A stretch of 6,379 nucleotides of DNA, taken from contig DEBE01000221.1 in assembly GCA_002348425.1 (NCBI GenBank), positions 1,228 through 7,606 of the forward strand, written 5' to 3'. Numbering within the stretch: the stretch's first letter is position 1; each line of letters starts with the position of its first letter. This document shows positions 1 to 6,379 of this stretch, piece by piece. Source of the stretch: Alphaproteobacteria bacterium UBA2964 (GTDB lineage Bacteria > Pseudomonadota > Alphaproteobacteria > MPNO01 > UBA2964). The notes under the pieces were generated by a model. The model made no database searches and was not told the origin of the DNA. It saw nothing but the letters and a program-made list of their open reading frames with translations. A program made the position numbers and the translations under genes.

Positions 1-94
1 ATGCCCCGCAACTATATACGGCGATCTGAGTTTTCCATGCGATTTTGTTGTTTACTGTCATGAAAGCTAAATCAGGACTATATTTTTTAAATAT

Positions 95-643
95 CTATTG
101 GAGAACCTTGAGATGCCATTTTTGTCGCTCATTGTATTTTTGTGAGCAGGGCATAAGGAACAAGCGGCGAGCGACGTGCCGTGACCGCAGGCGTTTGCCC
201 CCGCGAGTAAGTTTAGAGGGACCGGGGCCCGCTGTTAGACACAAGTTAGGTTTAGCAATGGGTTTGAGACGAGCATTATCAAACCTCCAGACTGTTATCC
301 CTTCTTTGCATTCTTCCAAATGAATTTCTTTTATTTTATTGTTCAAATCAGGTTGAGCGCAGAGTTGGTATTCAGGCATTTTTAATAATCCAACTTTAAA
401 GTCTTTTAGGCTGAATTTTTCGTCTAGATTCCAAATATCATACTTACAGGTATGAAGTACCAATGGTCGATTTACATTTACCCGGTCGCGGTGTCCTATA
501 ATATCAACGCACAGGCCCCTCGGTTCATCTAATGGCGCAATAAGTTGTATGAAACCCGTTTCCATTGAGAATAGTGTCTTAGAGAAAAATACAGAACCTA
601 TAATAAGAACCACATGTAGAATTAAAATCTTAGCGAATACCAT
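95..643 (-). CDS. Small exported ricin-type beta-trefoil (lectin-like) protein
   Basis: This 182-residue protein begins with a hydrophobic segment (about residues 3-20, after a lysine at 5) that looks like a signal peptide or an N-terminal membrane anchor, so it probably acts outside the cytoplasm. The rest shows a three-fold pattern. Each unit opens with a Leu-Cys (GLCVDI near 45, QLCAQP near 95, NLCLTA near 135) and later has a second cysteine (HTC 66, EEC 112, MPC 166). Units close on aromatic positions such as VWRF (about 118-121) and RQKWHL (about 173-178), the latter close to the QxW motif of ricin B-type trefoils. Such domains usually bind carbohydrates, but the ligand cannot be read here. 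The ATG at 643 has a GAGA Shine-Dalgarno-like site about seven bases upstream. The third unit carries a basic insertion (about 143-160) encoded by unusually GC-rich DNA. The gene diverges from the deacetylase-like gene. The fold call is by pattern only. Confidence 0.7.
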   Translation of the reverse strand: MVFAKILILHVVLIIGSVFFSKTLFSMETGFIQLIAPLDEPRGLCVDIIGHRDRVNVNRPLVLHTCKYDIWNLDEKFSLKDFKVGLLKMPEYQLCAQPDLNNKIKEIHLEECKEGITVWRFDNARLKPIAKPNLCLTAGPGPSKLTRGGKRLRSRHVARRLFLMPCSQKYNERQKWHLKVLQ

Positions 644-698
644 TTATTTCTCTTTTCTGATTAGTCTCAATTAAATGAATGCTTTTTTCGGAAATGTG

Positions 699-723
699 AA
701 CGGCTGATAAATAATGCAGTCAA
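699..723 (-). promoter_or_regulatory. Candidate promoter of the lectin-like gene
   Basis: A good -35 hexamer (TTGACT, minus strand, 723 to 718) lies about 75 bases upstream of the lectin-like start. At 17-18 bases spacing only weak -10 matches occur (TTCACA or TCACAT, around 694-700). A second minus-strand TTGACA at 804 to 799 has AATGAT sixteen bases downstream and is an alternative. Neither can be settled from sequence alone. Confidence 0.25.
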
Positions 724-765
724 CCAATAAAAGTTGTTATAATTCACAGTAAATCTTAGGTTATA

Positions 766-805
766 TTTGACAAGCTATCATTTCGTTATCGTAATGGCTG
801 TCAAA
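766..805. repeat. Inverted repeat TTTGACA-N26-TGTCAAA in the divergent promoter region
   Basis: The left arm TTTGACA (766-772) and right arm TGTCAAA (799-805) are perfect seven-base inverted copies. If one base is bulged, the match extends inward by GC (left AAGC, right GGC). The arms flank the putative -10 of the deacetylase-like gene, and the left arm contains its -35. The arrangement could be a binding site for a dimeric or looping regulator. It could also simply be two facing -35 hexamers. Confidence 0.35.
767..795 (+). promoter_or_regulatory. Candidate sigma70-type promoter of the deacetylase-like gene
   Basis: A consensus -35 hexamer TTGACA (767-772) is followed after 17 bases by CGTAAT (790-795), which matches four of six positions of the -10 consensus. 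Transcription would start near 802, about 64 bases before the deacetylase start and 27 before a short leader frame. A strong -35 with a loose -10 is common in alphaproteobacterial housekeeping promoters. A perfect TATAAT at 738-743 lacks a convincing -35. Confidence 0.45.
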
Positions 806-828
806 AATAAATATACCGAGAGAATTTA

Positions 829-876
829 ATGTTCTATTCGATCACCCAAAGAAAAAAGTCTATGCATGAAATATGA
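829..876 (+). CDS. Possible 15-codon leader peptide overlapping the deacetylase start
   Basis: An ATG at 829 opens 15 codons ending in TGA at 874-876, so this frame overlaps the first 11 bases of the deacetylase-like gene in another phase. It has a purine-rich GAGAGA site about seven bases upstream, better than the sequence before the ATG at 866. Its product (starting MFYSITQRKK) has no recognisable motif. It may be a translational-coupling leader that delivers ribosomes to 866, or it may be chance. Confidence 0.2.
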   Translation: MFYSITQRKKSMHEI

Positions 877-1768
877 TTTTGTAGCATTACCGGATCGAAA
901 GCCGCTGAAGTGGCCAGAAGGTCATCGCATCGCCGTTATAATTACTATTAACCTGGAATATTGGGAGCTAACCCGGGACCAGGATGAGCCTCTGTATCCC
1001 GGAGGACCAGCAAGCATCCCGCATCCTGTTCCTGGGAATGTACCCGATTATGTCAATTGGACCTGGCGTGAATATGGTCAAAGAGTTGGTATTTGGAGGA
1101 TCCTAGATCGACTTGATAAGGCTGGAATTCCGGCGTCGTGTACCATGAATGCAAAAATGGGACTGGAACGCCCCCGCATCATTGACGCCGTTAATGAGCG
1201 GGGTTGGGAGCTTATTCCTCATAATTGGGCTCAGAATGATATTTTGACGTTTTATGCCGATGAACCAAAAGCCGAGAGAGAAATTATTAATCGTACACTA
1301 GACGTGTATCAAAAATGTGTAGGCCGTAAAGCCGAAGGTTGGTTATCTTCATCACTTAGGCCAACCACACATACTGTGGATTTTCTGAAGGAGGCTGGGT
1401 TGTCATTTTTTTGTGATTTTTTGAATGATGACCAGCCATATCTCATCGATACCGATTATGGACCTATTGTTTGTGTTCCTTATTCTAATGATGTAAATGA
1501 TTTTAATATGTTTGCTCGTGGCGGAATGACGCTGGATCAAGGATTGGCGGCTTTACGTGAACAATTTGATGTGTTGTATGAAGAGGGTTATGAGAGTATG
1601 CGAATTATGAATTTTGGATTACACCCACATGTTATTGGGATGCCATATCGTATTCGTGCACTAGCTGAATTTTTAGACTATGTGAAGGGATTTGAAGCGG
1701 TTTGGTTTCCAACCCGCGCCGAAATTGCGGATTGGTATCTTGCAAATCATAAAAAGCACATTGATTAG
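866..1768 (+). CDS. PuuE-like polysaccharide deacetylase-superfamily protein
   Basis: This 300-residue cytoplasmic-looking protein has no signal peptide and matches the NodB/CE4 superfamily branch that resembles the allantoinase PuuE. Recognisable blocks are the N-terminal LKWPEGHRIAV (14-24) and INLEYWE (28-34), where Glu31 stands where NodB enzymes have the catalytic Asp pair. Next come IPHNW (117-121, His119), GWLSSSLRPT (158-167), the CDFLNDDQPY block (183-192), PYSNDVNDF (205-213), LHPHVIGMPYR (252-262, His253 and His255) and the C-terminal AEIADWY (285-291). These blocks are typical of the uncharacterised PuuE-like subgroup, so the lack of a TFDD motif is a family trait and not decay. 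Hydrolysis of an amide or N-acyl bond is likely, but the substrate (sugar, ureide or other) is unknown, and no other allantoin-pathway gene is visible. The ATG at 866 is the only plausible start, because an in-frame stop lies at 827-829. It converges with the cupin gene. Confidence 0.85.
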   Translation: MKYDFVALPDRKPLKWPEGHRIAVIITINLEYWELTRDQDEPLYPGGPASIPHPVPGNVPDYVNWTWREYGQRVGIWRILDRLDKAGIPASCTMNAKMGLERPRIIDAVNERGWELIPHNWAQNDILTFYADEPKAEREIINRTLDVYQKCVGRKAEGWLSSSLRPTTHTVDFLKEAGLSFFCDFLNDDQPYLIDTDYGPIVCVPYSNDVNDFNMFARGGMTLDQGLAALREQFDVLYEEGYESMRIMNFGLHPHVIGMPYRIRALAEFLDYVKGFEAVWFPTRAEIADWYLANHKKHID

Positions 1769-1770
1769 TG

Positions 1771-1802
1771 TATCTTCTAGTCCCAGACAGTAGCTAAAGA
1801 TA
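1771..1802. terminator. Bulged stem-loop between convergent genes, possible weak terminator
   Basis: TATCTT-C-TAG (1771-1780) can pair with CTA-AAGATA (1794-1802), giving a nine-base-pair stem with one bulged C and a 13-base loop, three bases after the deacetylase stop. There is no T-run on either strand, so it is not a classical intrinsic terminator. Its position between converging genes is the main reason to list it. Confidence 0.25.
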
Positions 1803-1847
1803 AGGCCTAAATCCACTTATGAACTAGTTTATTGAGCTTCAAATTAT

Positions 1848-2396
1848 TTAGAAACTATTAATGTTTTTCGGGTTCATGGGCTTACAGAGATTTTTTTCTG
1901 GATTGTAGGTAAATCGCTCAATCGTATCCAAATTGGCACCAGTAACCCGCACCCAGCGAGCGGGTTCAGGGTGGGCTGTGGAATGAATGACACCAGTATC
2001 AAATAAGGCAGCTTCGCCGGGTGTCAGAGAGAAATTTTTACTTTTTACAAGTTCGGCATAATTAATCTTACGGCGATCGTCCAGGCGATTCCAAACTGTC
2101 ATATTTGTAACGCCGATGGCTTGCCCATAAACAGCCCAAGATGATCCATGATCATGTGGCTTGCCAATGCGGTCCCCAGCAGTGGCAGCGTGAGCCATGA
2201 CATAAAAGTCATATTTTTGATCGTGATATAAGGTTATCTTGCTTGTGTTTTGTTTTAAAAGATATTCTGAAATAAATTCCGGATGTCCGAGCAGGAAGGC
2301 TAATTTTTGGCGCACTTTTTCACGCCCAATGTGATTATCATCTTGCGCTATAGCATTGTGAGCATCCGAACAAAAATCTTGAAATGTATATGTCAT
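1848..2396 (-). CDS. Cupin-fold protein with a three-His metal site, thiol-dioxygenase-like
   Basis: This 182-residue soluble protein has an alpha-helical N-terminus (about 1-50) followed by a single cupin barrel. The metal-site signature KPHDHGSSWAVYGQ (79-92) supplies His81 and His83. A second motif, ALFDTGVIHSTAHP (130-143), supplies His138 as the likely third ligand. The HxH...H spacing (55-57 residues) and absence of the usual cupin glutamate resemble cysteine dioxygenase-type enzymes and the conserved bacterial proteins described only as predicted metal-dependent double-stranded beta-helix enzymes. I do not see the Ser-x-His-x-Tyr triad of true cysteine dioxygenases, so the substrate is open. 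The ATG at 2396 has only a weak AGG-type site about ten bases upstream. It starts 40 bases after purH with no terminator between, so it is probably the last gene of that operon. The cupin fold is fairly sure; the enzyme class is inferred. Confidence 0.75.
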   Translation of the reverse strand: MTYTFQDFCSDAHNAIAQDDNHIGREKVRQKLAFLLGHPEFISEYLLKQNTSKITLYHDQKYDFYVMAHAATAGDRIGKPHDHGSSWAVYGQAIGVTNMTVWNRLDDRRKINYAELVKSKNFSLTPGEAALFDTGVIHSTAHPEPARWVRVTGANLDTIERFTYNPEKNLCKPMNPKNINSF

Positions 2397-2436
2397 ACTT
2401 ATCGCCTAATTCTTATGATATTTAAAGAAGTTATAC

Positions 2437-4023
2437 TCAGTGGCGAAAATGGCGGACGCCGGTGAAAACCATGGCAAGGTTATGGTTGTCAGCAGCGGAA
2501 ATTACTTCGTCATCACGCATAGATCCCCCCGGTTGTATGACTGCTGTAGCGCCGGCTTCTGCCGCGGTAAGTAAACCATCGGCAAAGGGGAAAAAGGCAT
2601 CAGATGCGACGACTGAACCCTTAGCAAGAGGCGTATCTTCACCAGCTGCTGTGGCTGCATCTGCCGATTTTTTTGAGGCAATTCGGCAGGAATCTACTCG
2701 GCTCATTTGTCCTGCCCCTATTCCGACGGTTGCCCCTTGTTTTGCATAAACAATTGCATTGGATTTGACGTGTTTACAGACATGGAATGCAAAAATGAGA
2801 TCTTTCAATTCTTGTCGAGTGGGTTGCCGTTTGCTGACAGTTTTCAGGTCGGCTGAAGAAATATGAGCGCTGTCGGTGCTTTGCAAAAGATAACCGCCAG
2901 CGAGCATTTTTAATGCTGTGGCGGAAGGATCCGGTTTCGGTAGTCCGCCGCTTGCGAGCAACCGTAGGTTCTTTTTGCCAGCTAATATTTTTTGGGCTTC
3001 TTTAGAAACAGAGGGTGCGATTATGACTTCCACAAATTGTTCGCCTATGGTTTTGGCGGTTATTTCGTCAAGTTCGCAATTAAGGGCAATGATGCCCCCA
3101 AACGCACTCACCGGATCGCACTTCAGGGCTTTTTTGAATGCATCCAGAGAGGTGTTCCCCGTAGCAACCCCGCATGGATTGGCATGCTTTATAATTGCGA
3201 CCGCGGGCTCTTCAAATTCGGAAACTAGTTCAAAAGCGGCATCTGTATCATTGAGATTATTAAAACTCAGCTCCTTACCCTGAATTTGTGTAGCTGTAGC
3301 AACCCCAAAACGAACTTTGGCAGTCTTATAGAAAGCAGCTGACTGGTGAGGGTTTTCCCCATATCGCATGAGTTGGGAACGCGTACCACATAAAGTGTGC
3401 CGAAGCGGAAATTTGTCGCCTGTTTGTTTAGAGAACCAGTCACTAATCATCCCGTCATATGCTGCAGTCATGGCATAGGCGCCTGCAGCTAGGCTTTTTC
3501 TAATTTCTTTCGTGGTAGACCCGTCATTTTCTTGCATGGATGCAATTACAGTTTTGTATTCTTCCGGGTCGGTAACAACAGTAATACTTTCATAATTTTT
3601 GGCTGCAGCGCGGATAAGTGAAGGTCCTCCGATATCAATGTTCTCGATACATTCATTTAGGTCAGCACCCGATTCTATCGTCTCTTGAAAAGGGTACAGG
3701 TTGACTACTACCAAATCTATTGGCTCTATGTTGTGTTGCTTCATTTGTAGTTTATGTGCGCTATCTCCGCGTCGGCCTAAAATGCCACCATGAATTTTTG
3801 GGTGTAGAGTTTTGACGCGGCCATTTAGGATTTCGGGAAATCCAGTATAGGCGCTCACTTCTTTAACTGGAATACCGGCATTAATGAGTGCTTGTGCGGA
3901 GCCACCAGTAGAAAGAATTTCAACGCCATACGAATCGAGGAATTTACCAAGCTCTTCAATGTTTTTTTTATCAGAAACGGAGATAAGTGCTCGAGAGATC
4001 TTTTTTGCTTTTTTGTCGGTCAT
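2437..4023 (-). CDS. purH: Bifunctional AICAR transformylase / IMP cyclohydrolase
   Basis: PurH carries out the last two steps of de novo purine synthesis in the cytoplasm. It formylates AICAR with 10-formyl-tetrahydrofolate, then closes the ring to give IMP. The 528 residues match the usual full length (about 510-535). The N-terminal MGS-like cyclohydrolase domain (about 10-150) shows ALISVSDKK (12-20), ILSTGGSA (36-43), the [14 protein letters not shown] block (67-80) and VVVNLYPF (105-112). The transformylase domain shows RYGENPHQ (220-227), the catalytic Lys-His in [12 protein letters not shown] (276-287, Lys279 and His280), DPVSAFGG (303-310), the SNAIVYA segment (421-427) and the C-terminal DAFFPFADG and GVRHFRH. 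No frameshift or missing motif is seen. Its ATG shares four bases (ATGA) with the stop of the upstream dehydratase gene and lacks a strong Shine-Dalgarno site. Translation is therefore probably coupled, and no separate promoter is apparent. Confidence 0.98.
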   Translation of the reverse strand: MTDKKAKKISRALISVSDKKNIEELGKFLDSYGVEILSTGGSAQALINAGIPVKEVSAYTGFPEILNGRVKTLHPKIHGGILGRRGDSAHKLQMKQHNIEPIDLVVVNLYPFQETIESGADLNECIENIDIGGPSLIRAAAKNYESITVVTDPEEYKTVIASMQENDGSTTKEIRKSLAAGAYAMTAAYDGMISDWFSKQTGDKFPLRHTLCGTRSQLMRYGENPHQSAAFYKTAKVRFGVATATQIQGKELSFNNLNDTDAAFELVSEFEEPAVAIIKHANPCGVATGNTSLDAFKKALKCDPVSAFGGIIALNCELDEITAKTIGEQFVEVIIAPSVSKEAQKILAGKKNLRLLASGGLPKPDPSATALKMLAGGYLLQSTDSAHISSADLKTVSKRQPTRQELKDLIFAFHVCKHVKSNAIVYAKQGATVGIGAGQMSRVDSCRIASKKSADAATAAGEDTPLAKGSVVASDAFFPFADGLLTAAEAGATAVIQPGGSMRDDEVISAADNHNLAMVFTGVRHFRH

Positions 4024-5927
4024 TTGTCTTTGAAAGTAGTTTTTTGGCTATTGGTCTTATACTCAAATTCCGGAACATATTCCTTCATTTTGGTCACGAT
4101 TTCTTTGATGTTACCAGTCCTGGCCGTCTCTACCAAATTGTCAATTTGATCTGTTATGGTTTCAATACTGATAGTTCTTGGGGCGGCTAGCATAATGCCA
4201 TCATAAGTTGTTTCTTCTGGCGGCTCTGAATCATGAAGAAGCTCTTCGAATAATTTCTCACCTGGACGCAACCCTGTAAAATTTATCTCGATATCTTTAT
4301 CGGGTTGTAAGCCAGCTAGTAGAATCATTTGGCGTGCGAGGTCTACTATCTTCACTGGTTCACCCATATCTAGGACGTAGACACGACCCGGGTAACTATC
4401 GTGCTTCTTCCCCAAAACAGTAGCCTCAAGAACTAACTCGACTGCTTCGCGGACGGTCATAAAATAGCGTTTCATTTCCGGATGTGTGATTGTTAGCGGA
4501 CCGCCATTTGAGAGTTGGCGCTGGAAAAGCGGAACAACGGAACCAGTGGAACCTAAGACATTACCAAATCTTACGGTAACAAAACGTGTCGTGTTGGTTT
4601 CTTTTATATCTAGTGCCTGACAGTAAATTTCCGCAACCCGTTTTGTCGCGCCCATAATATTTGTGGGGTTGACCGCCTTGTCCGTAGAAATCAGAACCAT
4701 CGCGCTTACATGCGATTCGCAGCAAACATCTGCAATATTTTTAGTTCCCTGTATATTCGTAAGAATACCTTCGGAAGGATCACCTTCTACTATTGGCACA
4801 TGTTTTAATGCGGCGGCGTGAAAAACCAACTCAGGTTTAAACAGCTTAAATATTTGACCAATACGTATATTATCCCGAATATCTGCAATTACCGATTTGA
4901 CCCTAAGCTCGGGATGGCGCTCCTTTAATTCTAAGTCAATACTATAAAGTGCGTATTCAGATGACTCTAATAGGCATAAACTTAAGGGCCCGAACTCTGC
5001 AATTTGTCGGGCCAGTTCACTGCCAATAGTGCCGCCGGCTCCGGTAACCAGTATACGTTTACCTTTAACTAGGCCCATCATACTGGTCCGATCTAAAACC
5101 TGTTGGGGTCTTCCAAGCACGTCTTCTATAGCTATGGGCCGAATAGGAATTGTTTCCTCTACGTTGCTTTGGAAATCTGTTAAACGGGGAAGTTTTGCTA
5201 TGGAAAGGCCGAGCCCTTCTGCTTTTGCAATTAATTTCTGTATGGTGGCTTTTGAAATATGCTCTTTTGTAATTATTATGCGTTCTGGTGGTGTACCAGC
5301 CCTCAATAAATTTTGATATACGGCACTTAAATCATCAATTTCTCCTAAAACATTAATCCCGTGAATATTGCTACCTACCCTGCCTGGACTTTCCCCAATA
5401 ATCCCTACAACTTGATATGCTGCAATAGAATTGCGCGCTATCTCTCGTATAAACATTTCGGTGCCATCGGCTGCGCCAACAAGTAACACGGGAATCTTTC
5501 GAATATTTTCTCTGTCTTTTCGTTTTTTATTTCCGCGTCGATCTTTGAATTGACGATAAATTAATCTGGGTGCGCCGAGAAGTGATGCCAGAACTAACCA
5601 ATTTATAAACAAAGTTGATCTTGGGGTCCACTCAAGCCGGTTAAGCATAAACATTAAAAGGACAAATATTAAAATCGATAATGTAACGGCTTTTAAAATA
5701 GCGGTTAGGTCATTTAAAGAAGCATATCGCCAAAGACCTCTGTAAAGATTTAGTAGCCAAAAACAAAAGCCGGATATGAGCATAAAAATTGTAGCAGCAA
5801 AAAAAATATTTTTCGTATCATAGAGGATTATATCAGGCCCTAATCGTATAAACATTGCAGCGGGCAACGATAGAAAGGCCATAACCAGGTCATGCCCGAA
5901 TGCAATTTTTTGGCGTATTTTTATCAT
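4020..5927 (-). CDS. Membrane-anchored nucleotide-sugar 4,6-dehydratase (FlaA1/CapD/WbpM type)
   Basis: From the ATG at 5927 this encodes 635 residues, a usual length for the large two-domain family members. Hydrophobic stretches near residues 9-28, 40-62, 80-96 and 103-122 form an N-terminal membrane region. A first Rossmann-like domain follows ([13 protein letters not shown], about 145-157). The catalytic short-chain dehydrogenase domain then shows the NAD site GAGGTIG (296-302), [14 protein letters not shown] (370-378) and [18 protein letters not shown] (413-430). In this family Met425 replaces the usual Tyr and Lys429 is kept (SMK-type triad). LRPGEKL (553-559) lies near the end. Relatives convert UDP-GlcNAc to a 4-keto-6-deoxy sugar for O-antigen, capsule or protein glycans; the exact substrate is inferred. 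A TTG at 5951 would add eight residues but has no better ribosome site, so ATG is preferred. Its stop overlaps purH. Confidence 0.92.
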   Translation of the reverse strand: MIKIRQKIAFGHDLVMAFLSLPAAMFIRLGPDIILYDTKNIFFAATIFMLISGFCFWLLNLYRGLWRYASLNDLTAILKAVTLSILIFVLLMFMLNRLEWTPRSTLFINWLVLASLLGAPRLIYRQFKDRRGNKKRKDRENIRKIPVLLVGAADGTEMFIREIARNSIAAYQVVGIIGESPGRVGSNIHGINVLGEIDDLSAVYQNLLRAGTPPERIIITKEHISKATIQKLIAKAEGLGLSIAKLPRLTDFQSNVEETIPIRPIAIEDVLGRPQQVLDRTSMMGLVKGKRILVTGAGGTIGSELARQIAEFGPLSLCLLESSEYALYSIDLELKERHPELRVKSVIADIRDNIRIGQIFKLFKPELVFHAAALKHVPIVEGDPSEGILTNIQGTKNIADVCCESHVSAMVLISTDKAVNPTNIMGATKRVAEIYCQALDIKETNTTRFVTVRFGNVLGSTGSVVPLFQRQLSNGGPLTITHPEMKRYFMTVREAVELVLEATVLGKKHDSYPGRVYVLDMGEPVKIVDLARQMILLAGLQPDKDIEINFTGLRPGEKLFEELLHDSEPPEETTYDGIMLAAPRTISIETITDQIDNLVETARTGNIKEIVTKMKEYVPEFEYKTNSQKTTFKDK

Positions 5928-5973
5928 GTTGTCTTGAGTAACGTCCCGCAAGAACTAAGACAAGTGTTATTAA

Positions 5974-5982
5974 ATTTTAGCA
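5974..5982 (-). promoter_or_regulatory. Candidate extended -10 promoter for the dehydratase-purH-cupin unit
   Basis: On the minus strand TGC-TAAAAT (5982 to 5974) matches an extended -10 element, with five of six bases of TATAAT. It lies in the AT-rich gap upstream of the dehydratase. No good -35 is present at 17 bases. Transcription would begin near 5967, about 40 bases before the ATG at 5927. In DNA this AT-rich, chance matches are likely. Confidence 0.3.
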
Positions 5983-6029
5983 TAAGTTAGAATCAATAAG
6001 ATCGTTTAATAATCTAGGTATCTAAATTT

Positions 6030-6064
6030 AAAAATTAAAAAAATAAAACTAGATAAAACATCTA
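6030..6064 (-). terminator. Weak AT-rich hairpin with T-tract after the heparinase-like gene
   Basis: Reading the minus strand, TAGAT-GTTTT-ATCTA (6064 to 6050) forms a five-base-pair stem just after the heparinase-like stop and is followed by a run rich in T (6049 to 6030). The stem contains only one G-C pair, so termination would be inefficient at best. Confidence 0.25.
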
Positions 6065-6075
6065 TATATCTTATT

Positions 6076-6379
6076 TTAACTACCGACTCGTGAGATAGCC
6101 CATCGTATCTGGCCAGCCTCCCCTTTGGTTACGGAAGAGACTACGATTTGTTCAGTTCTCTTTACCTGTCCTAACAACCCCAAATAAACTCCTTCCTGTA
6201 AAGATACTGCGCCACCAGAACTTTTGAATCGCCAGCCTAGTCCACTGGGAGTTCGAATTAGAACGGTATCGGCGTGCCCAACCATGGAAGCCCTAACTGT
6301 TGGGTGTAAATGAAAGCGGGCAATAAATTTTTGACTATTTTTGCCTGTTATTTTGTCTTCTCCTCTTACATCATTTCCG
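6076..6379 (-). CDS. Heparinase II/III-family protein, C-terminal fragment (5' end outside window)
   Basis: The minus-strand frame is open from the window edge (first full codon at 6378) to TAA at 6078-6076, giving the last 100 residues of a longer protein. The fragment reads GNDVRGEDKITG, then ARFHLHPTVRASM, SGLGWRFKSSGG, LQEGVYLG, RTEQIVVSS and finally IRWAISRV. This is the C-terminal beta-sheet domain pattern of heparinase II/III-like proteins, with the GED motif and the FHLHP strand. Such proteins are predicted polysaccharide lyases, often encoded close to purH in alphaproteobacteria; true activity on heparin is unlikely to be meant. The ATG at 6285 is internal, not the start, since the homologous sequence continues upstream. 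An AT-rich gap with a weak hairpin separates it from the dehydratase gene, so it may be a separate transcript or the head of the same operon. Confidence 0.85.
   Translation of the reverse strand, partial: GNDVRGEDKITGKNSQKFIARFHLHPTVRASMVGHADTVLIRTPSGLGWRFKSSGGAVSLQEGVYLGLLGQVKRTEQIVVSSVTKGEAGQIRWAISRVGS

Noticed and set aside
1..94. A 20-codon plus-strand frame from base 1 to 63 and the rest of the left edge
   Set aside because: There is no ribosome site, no motif and no hairpin-plus-T-run terminator for the lectin-like gene. Nothing here can be supported.
45..323. Plus-strand open frame of 92 codons opposite the lectin-like gene
   Set aside because: It is antisense to a gene with a signal peptide, a good ribosome site and a repeat pattern. 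Its own product shows no domain.
738..743. Perfect TATAAT on the plus strand
   Set aside because: No acceptable -35 hexamer lies 16-18 bases upstream, and the region is AT-rich enough for chance matches.
2397..2436. Terminator or promoter between purH and the cupin gene
   Set aside because: The 40 bases contain no stem-loop with a T-run and no -35/-10 pair. Co-transcription is simpler.
2462..3283. Several plus-strand open frames opposite purH
   Set aside because: They lie fully antisense to purH, whose identity is certain, and show only low-complexity or unrecognisable products.
3892..4190. Plus-strand frames across the dehydratase-purH junction
   Set aside because: They are antisense to both genes, their products are unrecognisable, and no ribosome site supports them.
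5029..5316. Plus-strand 95-codon frame opposite the dehydratase gene
   Set aside because: It is an antisense shadow of the NAD-binding region.
5949..5951. TTG as the start of the dehydratase gene
   Set aside because: There is no Shine-Dalgarno site before it, and the ATG at 5927 gives the usual N-terminus leading directly into the first membrane segment.
6076..6285. A separate small 69-residue gene starting at the ATG at 6285
   Set aside because: The same frame stays open to the window edge, and the upstream residues (FHLHPTVRAS and the GED motif) continue the heparinase II/III pattern.

Overview
The window reads as part of a low-GC alphaproteobacterial chromosome. This is inferred from the protein families and from a heparinase II/III-like gene lying near purH, an association I recall from many alphaproteobacteria. 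Host-associated or free-living marine lineages with AT-rich genomes would fit, but nothing here fixes the genus. I see no tRNA, rRNA, transposase, integrase or CRISPR array. Protein-coding genes fill nearly all of the window.

Left part (1-1768). A small exported protein with a ricin-type beta-trefoil pattern (three cysteine pairs) is on the minus strand at 95-643. It diverges from a PuuE-like member of the polysaccharide deacetylase superfamily on the plus strand at 866-1768. The 222-base region between them holds a candidate sigma70-type promoter, a widely spaced inverted repeat (TTTGACA...TGTCAAA) around that promoter, and a 15-codon leader frame that overlaps the deacetylase start.

Right part (1848-6379). 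Everything is on the minus strand. In transcription order it contains: the C-terminal 100 codons of a heparinase II/III-family protein, cut by the window edge; an AT-rich gap of 124-148 bases, depending on the start chosen for the next gene; a membrane-anchored FlaA1/CapD/WbpM-type nucleotide-sugar 4,6-dehydratase; purH, which overlaps the dehydratase stop by four bases (ATGA); and, 40 bases later, a cupin protein with a three-histidine metal site resembling thiol dioxygenases. The last three probably share one transcript, which would couple the final steps of IMP synthesis to a surface-glycan sugar enzyme. The cupin converges with the deacetylase gene across a 79-base gap that contains a bulged stem-loop.

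Taken together, four of the six genes are of families that handle or bind glycans (lectin fold, deacetylase superfamily, sugar-nucleotide dehydratase, heparinase-like lyase). PurH is the housekeeping anchor. No known defence, mobile or secondary-metabolite system can be recognised. The less ordinary points are the lectin-like gene with its GC-rich basic insertion, the dehydratase placed between the heparinase-like gene and purH, and the cupin tail of the operon.
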